A stretch of 15,953 bases of DNA from Gammaproteobacteria bacterium (lineage in GTDB: Bacteria; Pseudomonadota; Gammaproteobacteria; Steroidobacterales; JABDKV01). Shown piece by piece: positions 1 through 6,780 of this stretch (the first letter of the stretch is position 1; each line of letters begins with the position of its first letter). The translations under genes were made by a program, and so were the position numbers. The DNA lies in the NCBI GenBank assembly GCA_029862285.1, contig JAOTXR010000006.1:1-15953 (forward strand), read 5' to 3'. A model generated the notes under the pieces. It was not told the DNA's origin. It worked only from the letters and a program-made list of their open reading frames with translations, and ran no database searches.

Positions 1-1140
1 TACGATCTCGCCTCGGTAATGCGAGAGAAGCTCGGTGATTCCGAGATCGGTTCCGACGAACTGCGCCAGCGCGTGGCCGGGTTGCTCGAAGAACGTTACG
101 ACCCCCGGGTCGTGGAACGCTACCGTGCGCTAAGACAACGTGCACCGGCAACAATCCTGGTGGAAAGCGGTGACGGCGTGATTACGCCCTTCTCGCGCGG
201 TCGTCACATGCAATTCCTCGAGGCCAGCGGCCTGACCACACGTGAGGCGGCGCCGGTTACGTCCCGCGTTTACGAGCATCTTCTCAGAAAAGGCGTAACC
301 CGGGTTCCGACGTGTCGCTTGAGCCATCTGACGTATCTTGCACTGGAAAAAAGTCTCGGCGCAAAGGCGGCAAAGCGTTACCTCGTTTGGTTTCAGTTCG
401 TACATAGTGGCGAGCCCTTGCTGATCCTGATCGGTGGCACCATCGGTTGCGGCAAGAGCACGCTGGCGACTGCATTGGCGCACAAGCTCGATATCGTGCG
501 CATACAGTCGACTGACATGCTGCGCGAAGTAATGCGAACGATGACACCGGAGCGCATGCTGCCGGTGCTGCATACCTCGTCGTTCAATGCCTGGCGCAAG
601 CTGCCCTTCGCCGATGATCGGCATGCTGATCCCGATGCGCTGATTGCGGATGGGTATCAGAGCCAGGCCGAGTTGCTTTCTGTTGCCAGTGACGCCGTAC
701 TCAACCGTGCCCGTGCCGAACGAGTGGCGCTAATACTCGAAGGCGTACATGTGCAGCCGGCGTTTGCGGAGAGTCTGCGTGGATTGGATGACGCCATTGT
801 CGTGCCGGTCGTGCTGGCTGTGCTCAAGCAAAAAGAGTTACGCAAGCGCATCAAGGGTCGTGGCACGCAGGCGCCACGCCGACGCGCACGGCGTTATTTG
901 AGAGAATTCGATTCCATCTGGCGGCTGCAATCTTTCCTGTTGTCAGAGGCTGACCGTTGCGAAGTGCCGATCGTATCGAACATGGACAAGGAAAAAGCAC
1001 TCCACGAGGTCGTAACCGTTGTCATTGATCGCCTGAGCGGAGTTTTCAAGGGTGACCCACGCGAAGTATTTGGCATCACCCGCGGCGAGAACCTGCCTGA
1101 GACGACGTCACGCAGGGTGGGCGCTGCCACCGGGGAATAA
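1..1140 (+). CDS. ATP-cone / P-loop kinase, 2-phosphoglycerate kinase-like (5' end outside window)
   Basis: The protein carries a P-loop kinase domain after ATP-cone sequence, the layout of archaeal-type 2-phosphoglycerate kinase, which phosphorylates 2-phosphoglycerate to 2,3-bisphosphoglycerate. Numbering from the ATG at 19, a Walker A motif GTIGCGKS lies at residues 140-147. About residues 43-127 fit an ATP-cone (nucleotide-sensing) domain ending in a basic/aromatic AKRYLVWFQF segment. The reading frame is open from base 1, and the codons before and after the ATG at 19 resemble the tail of another ATP-cone (IGSDELRQRV, then VVERYRALRQ). I therefore infer that the gene starts upstream and has two cones. 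About 230 residues follow the P-loop, with an LILEGVH motif near residue 240 typical of this kinase group. The real substrate is uncertain, and a zeta-toxin-like or other small-molecule kinase is possible. It lies about 150 bp before the Pho-box/pstS promoter and is probably a separate transcription unit. Confidence 0.72.
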   Translation, partial: YDLASVMREKLGDSEIGSDELRQRVAGLLEERYDPRVVERYRALRQRAPATILVESGDGVITPFSRGRHMQFLEASGLTTREAAPVTSRVYEHLLRKGVTRVPTCRLSHLTYLALEKSLGAKAAKRYLVWFQFVHSGEPLLILIGGTIGCGKSTLATALAHKLDIVRIQSTDMLREVMRTMTPERMLPVLHTSSFNAWRKLPFADDRHADPDALIADGYQSQAELLSVASDAVLNRARAERVALILEGVHVQPAFAESLRGLDDAIVVPVVLAVLKQKELRKRIKGRGTQAPRRRARRYLREFDSIWRLQSFLLSEADRCEVPIVSNMDKEKALHEVVTVVIDRLSGVFKGDPREVFGITRGENLPETTSRRVGAATGE

Positions 1141-1181
1141 GAGCACGCCCGCTCTAATGGCTTGAATTAACACTATTTTTA

Positions 1182-1226
1182 CGGCAACGAATCTGTCACG
1201 ATTCGGTAACATTGTGTCAGTACCAT
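1182..1226 (+). promoter_or_regulatory. Pho-box array and -10 element upstream of pstS
   Basis: Direct repeats occur with an 11-bp period: CGGCAAC (1182-1188), CTGTCAC (1193-1199) and CGGTAAC (1204-1210). A fourth half-like copy, GTGTCAG, starts at 1214, one base out of register. PhoB binds 7-bp CTGTCAT-like repeats separated by 4 bp, which replace the -35 element. A -10-like TACCAT lies at 1221-1226, 10 bp after the third repeat, which is the expected spacing. The pstS start codon is 63 bp further on. This arrangement predicts PhoB-dependent induction of the pst cluster under phosphate limitation. The repeats and spacing are seen directly; binding by PhoB is inferred. Confidence 0.75.
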
Positions 1227-1288
1227 GACCGCTCTGCCAGGCTTCAATCGGAGATCTGGCGTTAACGATATCTACGGGGGAGACTGAC

Positions 1289-2179
1289 ATGTTCGATGTG
1301 CGCGTTTCTGTGCGTGTGTGCATGATGCTGGTTCTGGCTGTTATGGCCGCCGGCTGTGGTGGTGGCGAACGCCGCCAGGTAATTCAAAATAAAGGCTCCG
1401 ATACGCTGGTCAACGTTGCACAGGCGTGGGCCGAGGCGTACCAGACGATCGACTCAGCCGTAGTCGTCGCCGTTTCTGGCGGCGGTTCGGGCACCGGTAT
1501 CGCGGCGTTAATTAATGGCACTGTTGATATTGCCAATGCCAGCCGGGTGATGAAAACCAAGGAGATCGATCTGGCAAAGTCCTCCGGACAGGATCCAAAG
1601 CAACACATCGTGGGTTATGACGCACTGGCGGTGTTCGTTCACAAGGACAACCCGCTCGGATCGCTGACATTGGCTCAGCTGGCCGAGATTTATGGCGATG
1701 GTAGTTCAGTCGACAGTTGGAGTGACCTCGGCATCGAGGTTCCTGGTTGCAGGAACCAGGAGATGGTATTGGTCAGCCGCCAGAACAACTCCGGTACGTA
1801 CGCTTATTTCCGCGGAGCGGTACTCGGCAAGGAACGGGAGCTTCGGCTTGGAACGCGCGATATGCACGGTTCGAAAGATGTCGTCGATCTCGTCGAAAAA
1901 ACACCGTGCGCAATTGGTTACAGTGGATTGGCTTACTCGACGGATCACGTGGGCATGATTTGTGTGACCAGTGAGGAAGGCAAATCCTGTGTTGATCCCA
2001 CCGTCGCGACCGCAAGCGATGGCAGCTATCCGATCGCGCGGCCGCTATTCATGTATACAAATGGCGAACCTGAAGGTCATATCAAGACCTATCTCGACTG
2101 GATCCTTTCCGACGTCGGTCAGTGCATAATTCTGAAGAAAGGCTACGCGCCCGTTCGTGGTGTAAGCTGCGGCGATTGA
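1289..2179 (+). CDS. pstS: PstS phosphate-binding lipoprotein of the Pst ABC transporter
   Basis: This is the periplasmic high-affinity phosphate receptor that delivers Pi to PstC/PstA. The N-terminus is a lipoprotein signal: basic start, hydrophobic stretch, then lipobox A-A-G-Cys23, so the mature protein should be membrane-anchored. Phosphate-binding signatures are visible: SGGGSGTG at residues 63-70 and SRQNNSGT at 163-170, both typical of the PstS family. The length of 296 residues is at the short end for the family. Several Cys pairs in the second half could form disulphides. The start at 1289 is supported by a GGGGGAGA ribosome-binding site a few bases upstream; a second ATG at Met12 would shorten the signal's basic region. 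It is the first gene behind the Pho-box promoter and is separated from the phoU gene by a hairpin-containing 72-bp gap. Confidence 0.93.
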   Translation: MFDVRVSVRVCMMLVLAVMAAGCGGGERRQVIQNKGSDTLVNVAQAWAEAYQTIDSAVVVAVSGGGSGTGIAALINGTVDIANASRVMKTKEIDLAKSSGQDPKQHIVGYDALAVFVHKDNPLGSLTLAQLAEIYGDGSSVDSWSDLGIEVPGCRNQEMVLVSRQNNSGTYAYFRGAVLGKERELRLGTRDMHGSKDVVDLVEKTPCAIGYSGLAYSTDHVGMICVTSEEGKSCVDPTVATASDGSYPIARPLFMYTNGEPEGHIKTYLDWILSDVGQCIILKKGYAPVRGVSCGD

Positions 2180-2202
2180 GAAAGAAATAGCGGCCAGTCG
2201 CC

Positions 2203-2224
2203 GGCGGCGTGACCAGACGCCGCC
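2203..2224 (+). other. Intercistronic hairpin between pstS and phoU
   Basis: A perfect 8-bp inverted repeat, GGCGGCGT / ACGCCGCC, flanks a 6-base loop (GACCAG). No T-run follows, so it is not a convincing intrinsic terminator. It sits just after the first and usually most abundant cistron of a binding-protein-dependent operon. There such hairpins commonly protect the upstream mRNA end and raise binding-protein levels over permease levels. The structure is seen; the role is inferred. The strong GGGAGGT ribosome-binding site of the next gene follows at about 2239-2245. Confidence 0.5.
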
Positions 2225-2251
2225 ATTATCCGCCGGCCGGGAGGTATAGAC

Positions 2252-3325
2252 ATGAGCCATTACGAAGAACGGCTCGCGAGTGATCTCGATCGAATCCATA
2301 TCAGCATTCGCACCATGGCTGCGATGGTCGAGCGTTCACTCAAAGACGCCATGCGGGCACTGCTGGATGGCGACAGGCAGCTCGCCAACATGACAGTGTT
2401 GGGCGACAACCGAATCAATCGGGCGTCGCGGGAGATCGATCGTCTTTGCCATGCGTTCATAGCCCGGCATCTGCCGGGTGCGGGTCACTTGCGGCTGATC
2501 TCGGCAGTAATTCGCCTCAATGTTGCGCTCGAACGTGTCGGCGACTACGCGGTCACGATATCGCGTGAGTCACTGCAACTTACTTCCCCGCCAAGCGGAC
2601 GCCTCGCGCGCGAACTTGATCGCGTTTCAGACGAATCACAGCGAATCCTGCACCAGGCTATCGATGTGTTTGTTGCACATAATGCCGATGCCGCAGCGGC
2701 CAGTATTCCGCTGAGCGAAAATATCGAAAACATGATGGATGATATTTATGCGGAGTTGACCGGCGCCGAAAGCAAGCGTAGTCCCCGCGAGATTGTCGCC
2801 GCATTTGTGGTTTTTAGCCTGCTAAAGCGTATCTCGGACCAGGCAAAGAATATCTGCGAACAGACCGTGTTCGCGGTCGCCGGACAGAGTAAAAAAACAA
2901 AACGGTTTCGTATCCTGTTTGTTGACGGTGACAACAACGAGCGCAGCCTGATGGCACAGGGTATAGCTCGCAAGAGTCATCCGGAAGTCGCTACGTATCT
3001 CAGCGCCGCACGCGAACCGGCAGCCGACCTTGCAACCGGATTTGTCGACTTTCTCGATTCGTGCGGAATCGACGTACAACAACTAAAGGTGGATCGTCTG
3101 CGATCCGGACAGCATGAGCTGCAGGAAATGGATGTCCTGATCAGTCTCGACGGGCCGGTCTCGCAACATGTCAACGAAGTTCCGTTTCACACCGCAGCCA
3201 TTGATTGGCCAGTCGATTCCGCAGTGAGTGAAGCTGGGCCGGGCAGCTATGAGGCACTTTACCGTTACCTCAAGAATCAGATCGACGAATTGATTGGCGT
3301 GATCGCGGGGGACGAGAGCGCCTGA
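2252..3325 (+). CDS. phoU: PhoU fused to a low-molecular-weight phosphotyrosine-phosphatase-like domain lacking the catalytic Cys
   Basis: PhoU couples the Pst transporter to PhoR and restrains phosphate signalling; it is a helical protein of about 235 residues. Residues about 1-215 show its two three-helix repeats. The first keeps the metal-binding pattern ERVGD (E94-D98). The second reads KRISD (K192-D196), so its Glu is replaced by Lys. A short basic linker follows, then a C-terminal domain of about 135 residues with the low-molecular-weight phosphatase/ArsC layout. In its P-loop, the CxxNxCRS pattern becomes D225-GDNNE-R231-S232: Asn228, Arg231 and Ser232 are retained but the nucleophilic Cys is Asp. 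A W319-x-x-D322 segment matches the usual general-acid region, with Ser instead of Pro after the Asp. Catalysis by the standard mechanism is unlikely, and a phosphate- or ligand-sensing role is inferred. The start has a strong SD, and pstC follows after 15 bp. Confidence 0.85.
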   Translation: MSHYEERLASDLDRIHISIRTMAAMVERSLKDAMRALLDGDRQLANMTVLGDNRINRASREIDRLCHAFIARHLPGAGHLRLISAVIRLNVALERVGDYAVTISRESLQLTSPPSGRLARELDRVSDESQRILHQAIDVFVAHNADAAAASIPLSENIENMMDDIYAELTGAESKRSPREIVAAFVVFSLLKRISDQAKNICEQTVFAVAGQSKKTKRFRILFVDGDNNERSLMAQGIARKSHPEVATYLSAAREPAADLATGFVDFLDSCGIDVQQLKVDRLRSGQHELQEMDVLISLDGPVSQHVNEVPFHTAAIDWPVDSAVSEAGPGSYEALYRYLKNQIDELIGVIAGDESA

Positions 3326-3340
3326 GCGGCGTAGTTCCTC

Positions 3341-4255
3341 ATGAGCCGAAGCAGCGTAACGGACTTCGATCGGCGAAATCGTGACTGGTACATAGATCGT
3401 CTCGTTCAGGCGGTTGTATTTATCGGTGGCATCTCCGCCATCGTTTTCATAATTGGGATCTTTGTCTTTATAACCCGTGAGGGATTTTCATTTATTGCGA
3501 CTGAGTTTGATGTAAGCGGGTTCTTTTTGTCGCAAAACTGGCGTCCGACTTCGGAGTCAAACCCTACCTATGGAATTCTGGCGCTGGTTGCCGGCACAGC
3601 GAGTGTGACGGGACTGGCTATGCTAGTGGCAATTCCGTTTTCCCTCGGAGCGGCAATTTTTATCGCCGAGTTCGCGACCGGGCGCGTGCGTGAAGTACTC
3701 AAGATACTCGTTGAACTGCTTGCGGCTATTCCTTCAGTAGTGTGGGGTTTTATCGGCCTGTCGATAATGAACCCGCTGATTATCGAGTGGTTCAATGTCC
3801 CGGTCGGTTTGAACGTACTCAATGCCGGGATCATTCTCGGTTTGATGGCTGCGCCGATAATGACTTCTATTGCCGAGGATGCGTTGAAAGCCGTGCCAGA
3901 CCGTTATCGCGAGGCGGCCGAGGCCATGGGTGCAACCCGCTGGCAGGTTATCGCCAAAGTCGTTTTGCCGGCAGCCAAGAATGGCCTGCTTGGTGCGGTA
4001 CTGCTGGGTGTCGGCCGGGGCTTTGGCGAGACTATGGCGGTGCTGATGGCGACCGGTCATTCCGTCAATATTCCAACCAGCATTTTTGATTCAGTTCGTG
4101 CCTTAACGGCAACAATAGCTGCCGAACTTGGTGAAACGGCCGTGGGTTCGCCGCATTATCAGGCTCTGTTTACTATCGGCATATTCCTGTTCGCGATTAC
4201 TTTCGTAATCAACTTGACCGCGGACCTGATAGTGCGCGGGATCAGGAATAAATAG
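3341..4255 (+). CDS. pstC: PstC phosphate ABC transporter permease
   Basis: This is one of the two inner-membrane subunits forming the phosphate channel, paired with PstA. After a short cytoplasmic N-terminus with many charged residues, a first membrane helix begins near residue 23. Further hydrophobic segments follow, consistent with the usual six helices and a periplasmic loop after the first. The EAA coupling loop, EAAEAMGATRWQ, lies near residues 191-202 and docks on the ATPases. The family motif GRGFGET is at 225-231, keeping the Arg226 and Glu230 that correspond to residues important for phosphate passage in E. coli PstC. The length of 304 residues is normal. It lies 15 bp after the phoU fusion and one base before pstA, so it is certainly in the same operon. 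Its own ribosome-binding site is weak, which suggests translational coupling. Confidence 0.94.
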   Translation: MSRSSVTDFDRRNRDWYIDRLVQAVVFIGGISAIVFIIGIFVFITREGFSFIATEFDVSGFFLSQNWRPTSESNPTYGILALVAGTASVTGLAMLVAIPFSLGAAIFIAEFATGRVREVLKILVELLAAIPSVVWGFIGLSIMNPLIIEWFNVPVGLNVLNAGIILGLMAAPIMTSIAEDALKAVPDRYREAAEAMGATRWQVIAKVVLPAAKNGLLGAVLLGVGRGFGETMAVLMATGHSVNIPTSIFDSVRALTATIAAELGETAVGSPHYQALFTIGIFLFAITFVINLTADLIVRGIRNK

Positions 4256-4256
4256 C

Positions 4257-5129
4257 ATGATGTTTGCAGCCTCAGGACAAAACGACAAGGATCGCCGAAT
4301 ACAGCAATTGTATTTCGTGTTGTTCGGGATCATGACCCTGCTGCTGGTCCTGCCGGTGTTGATTATTCTGACTACGCTGGTGGTTAAGGGCGGTCCGGCA
4401 TTGTCCATCGATTTCCTATTCACCAAGCCGACTAATGGCATGACAGCCGGCGGAATTTTTCCGGCACTGCTTGGGACTATTTGGCTGGTGCTGGTGGCGC
4501 TGCTGTTCTCCGTGCCGTTGGGGGTTGCTGCCGCGATTTATCTCAGCGAATACGCGCCGGAAAATGTGTTCACCCGTATTATCAATCTTGCCATCATTAA
4601 TCTTGCCGGTGTGCCATCCATCGTGCACGCCCTGTTTGGCGTTGGTGCCTTTGTGATTTTTTTCCGCTTTGGCACCAGTATTCTGGCCGCCAGCCTGACA
4701 CTTGGCATCATGACCCTGCCGGTGGTCATTGTTGCCACTCGTGAGTCGCTGCAAGCTGTACCGCAGGCTTTTCGCGAAGCCTGCTGGAACATGGGGGCGA
4801 CCCGCTGGCAAACCATCCGCCGTGTTGTGCTGCCGAATGCCGTTACCGGAATACTCACGGGTATTATTCTCGAGGTCTCACGTACCGCCGGCGAGACTGC
4901 GCCGATCATGTTTACAGGCGCCGCCTTTTTTCTGCCGTTTCTGCCACAGGGTGTTCTGGATCAGACCATGGCACTGTCGTTGCACTTGTTTGTGGTATCG
5001 ACGCAGGTTCCCGACATGCCGGAACATCTCCCGTTTGGCGTCGCGCTCGTGCTGATCGGTATTGTCCTGATAATGAATAGCGTCTCCATTGCTTTACGCA
5101 TGTATCTGCGAGGCAAAAAGAAATGGTAA
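4257..5129 (+). CDS. pstA: PstA phosphate ABC transporter permease
   Basis: This is the second inner-membrane permease subunit of the Pst importer. The first membrane helix begins near residue 20 (FGIMTLLLVLPVLIIL), followed by the usual multi-helix BPD transporter region. The EAA loop reads EACWNMGATRWQ from residue 174. The PstA motif RTAGETAP starts at Arg209, matching the conserved Arg/Glu pair thought to line the phosphate path. The length of 290 residues is typical. The start is one base after the pstC stop; a second ATG follows immediately, so residue 1 could be either Met. The 3' end overlaps the next gene in ATGGTAA, giving strong translational coupling to the first ATPase. The sequence shows nothing odd in this subunit, in contrast to the two ATPases. 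Confidence 0.93.
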   Translation: MMFAASGQNDKDRRIQQLYFVLFGIMTLLLVLPVLIILTTLVVKGGPALSIDFLFTKPTNGMTAGGIFPALLGTIWLVLVALLFSVPLGVAAAIYLSEYAPENVFTRIINLAIINLAGVPSIVHALFGVGAFVIFFRFGTSILAASLTLGIMTLPVVIVATRESLQAVPQAFREACWNMGATRWQTIRRVVLPNAVTGILTGIILEVSRTAGETAPIMFTGAAFFLPFLPQGVLDQTMALSLHLFVVSTQVPDMPEHLPFGVALVLIGIVLIMNSVSIALRMYLRGKKKW

Positions 5130-5902
5130 ACGCAGTTACTACCGGGGCCGATGCAAAAGTTTCGGTTCGCAATCTGGAAATTGCTTACGGCGATGCAACA
5201 GCGCTGAGCGGTGTCGATCTCGATATCCGGGAAAACGAGATATTTGGCGTCATCGGCCCCGCCAACGCCGGTAAGACTTCTTTTCTCAAGGCGTTGAACC
5301 GCATGGACATGTTTAATCCGGAGATGAAAGTAGGCGGCGACATTCACTTTAGTGGCCGCAATACGCGCGGGCTGCGCAACGTGTATGCGTTGCGCAGGCG
5401 TATCGGCGTCGTATTTCCGCTGCCGGTCGGTTTGCCCATGAATGTATATGACAATGTCGCGCTGGCACCGAGGTTGGGTGGGCAGCGCAACCGCGCGGAG
5501 CTCGATGTCATCGTTGAACGCTGTTTGCGCCGGGCCGCTCTATGGGATGAGGTCAAGGATCGTCTCGATACACTCGGTAGCCTGCTTTCGGGTGGCCAGC
5601 AGCAACGCCTGACTATTGCCCGCGCGCTTTCCCAACAGCCCGAGGTATTGATGCTCGATGAATTTTCGATTGCGGTAGATCCGGTAACGACGATGCGGAT
5701 TGAAGACGTCCTGAAGCAGCTGCGTGAGGAGATGACCATTATCCTGGTGACCAATCTGGTGCAGCAGGCACGTCGTCTGGCGGACCGTACGGCATTTTTT
5801 CTGGATGGCCGCTGTGTCGAGATCGGAGTAACGGAGGACCTGTTTACTGGCGAGGTGCGGGACCAGCGCACGCGGGACTATGTGGAAGGGCGTTTTGGCT
5901 GA
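5123..5902 (+). CDS. pstB: PstB-type ATPase, copy 1: intact LSGGQ, degenerate Q-loop and H-loop
   Basis: This is an ABC ATPase subunit for phosphate import, clearly in the PstB family by length (259 aa) and by its overall motif order. Walker A is GPANAGKT (45-52), the signature is a perfect LSGGQQQR (155-162), and Walker B is VLMLDE (175-180) with the catalytic Glu180 present. Two normally invariant positions are changed. The Q-loop reads VVFPLP, with Pro99 where Gln belongs, and the H-loop reads VTNLV, with Asn211 in place of the switch His. The D-loop is IAVD rather than SALD. These changes should cripple hydrolysis at the site built on its own Walker motifs, while its LSGGQ can still complete the partner's site. 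It overlaps pstA by 7 bp and the second ATPase by about 23 bp. I read it as one half of an obligate PstB heterodimer. Confidence 0.9.
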   Translation: MVNAVTTGADAKVSVRNLEIAYGDATALSGVDLDIRENEIFGVIGPANAGKTSFLKALNRMDMFNPEMKVGGDIHFSGRNTRGLRNVYALRRRIGVVFPLPVGLPMNVYDNVALAPRLGGQRNRAELDVIVERCLRRAALWDEVKDRLDTLGSLLSGGQQQRLTIARALSQQPEVLMLDEFSIAVDPVTTMRIEDVLKQLREEMTIILVTNLVQQARRLADRTAFFLDGRCVEIGVTEDLFTGEVRDQRTRDYVEGRFG

Positions 5903-6680
5903 GTTTGCGACACAAGAATCGAACGCGGCGCCAGCTGCAATTCGCACCCGGGATCTGAACCTGTGGTACGGCACCTTCCAGGCGTTGTTTGATATCAATC
6001 TGAATGTACGCAACGGCATCATTACTTCGCTGATCGGGCCGTCCGGTTGTGGCAAATCGACGTTCTTGCGTAGTGTTAACCGTATCAATGAACGCCTGGG
6101 GTATGTGCGTATTGCCGGATCCATTGATGTGATGGGTAACAATATATTTGCCCCTGATGTCGAGCTCCTGCAAGTTCGCAAGCAAGTTGGCATGGTATTT
6201 CAGCGACCCAATCCGCTGCCGCTGTCAATACGCGATAACGTCTTGTTTGGTCATCGTCTTCACGAGGCCAACAAGGCCGCCGAGAATGATGTGGTGGAAA
6301 AGGCGTTACGCGAGGTGCTGTTGTGGGACAAAGTGAAGGATCGTCTGAATCAACCGGCGATCGGTCTGTCTCTCGAGGAGCAACAAAAACTCTGTATCGC
6401 CCGCCTCTTACCCGTCAAGCCCCGGGTCTTGCTGATGGATGAGCCCTGCTCAGCGCTCGATCCCAAAGGTACCGAAGCCGTAGAGGAACTTATCTGGGAG
6501 CTGCGCGGTGACTACACGATCTTGATTGTTACCCACAATATGGCCCAGGCGCGACGCGCAAGTGAAGAATGCGTATTTATGCTGATGGGCAAGGTAGTCG
6601 AGCACACCGCAACCGATACGATGTTTGTGACCCCGGAAAACAAAGAGACTGCCGACTATATCGAGGGCCGTTACGGCTAG
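5880..6680 (+). CDS. pstB: PstB-type ATPase, copy 2: intact Walker, Q- and H-loops, degenerate signature
   Basis: This is the second ABC ATPase of the phosphate importer. Walker A is GPSGCGKS (53-60), the Q-loop is VFQRPNP (Gln108), Walker B is VLLMDE (183-188), the D-loop is SALD, and the switch His219 lies in VTHNM; all are canonical for PstB. The ABC signature, however, reads LSLEEQQK at 163-170 instead of LSGGQQQR: both glycines are lost and the following Arg becomes Lys. The defect is therefore complementary to the preceding copy, whose signature is perfect. The start is ambiguous. The ATG at 5880 has a poor ribosome-binding site, whereas a TTG at 5895 follows GGAAGGG at a suitable distance and would give a 261-residue protein. 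Either start overlaps the previous gene, so the two ATPases should be made in coupled, roughly equal amounts. Confidence 0.9.
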   Translation: MWKGVLAEFATQESNAAPAAIRTRDLNLWYGTFQALFDINLNVRNGIITSLIGPSGCGKSTFLRSVNRINERLGYVRIAGSIDVMGNNIFAPDVELLQVRKQVGMVFQRPNPLPLSIRDNVLFGHRLHEANKAAENDVVEKALREVLLWDKVKDRLNQPAIGLSLEEQQKLCIARLLPVKPRVLLMDEPCSALDPKGTEAVEELIWELRGDYTILIVTHNMAQARRASEECVFMLMGKVVEHTATDTMFVTPENKETADYIEGRYG

Positions 6681-6698
6681 ATAATCGGCACGTGTTCA

Positions 6699-6727
6699 CA
6701 CGCCGGGCGTGGCCGGGTAAATCCCGG
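6699..6727 (+). other. Two small hairpins downstream of the second pstB
   Basis: The 100-bp gap after the second pstB holds a CACGC/GCGTG hairpin (6699-6711) and a CCGGG/CCCGG hairpin (6713-6727). Neither is followed by a T-run, so a strong intrinsic terminator is absent and read-through into the lipoprotein gene is plausible. They may stabilise the 3' end of the pst message or attenuate transcription. The role is inferred only. Confidence 0.3.
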
Positions 6728-6780
6728 GTTGCCTTGATATCATCCCGGCAGGTTCACGATCCGGATGTCAGGAGAAGCCA

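Noticed and set aside
130..624. Long minus-strand open frames opposite the kinase gene (and similar frames opposite pstA, pstB and the secreted protein).
   Set aside because: They are antisense shadows of clear genes with no recognisable domains or ribosome-binding sites.
5123..5902. First pstB as a decaying pseudogene.
   Set aside because: The frame is intact, Walker A/B and LSGGQ are perfect, and its lost motifs are complementary to those lost in the second copy, which points to specialisation.
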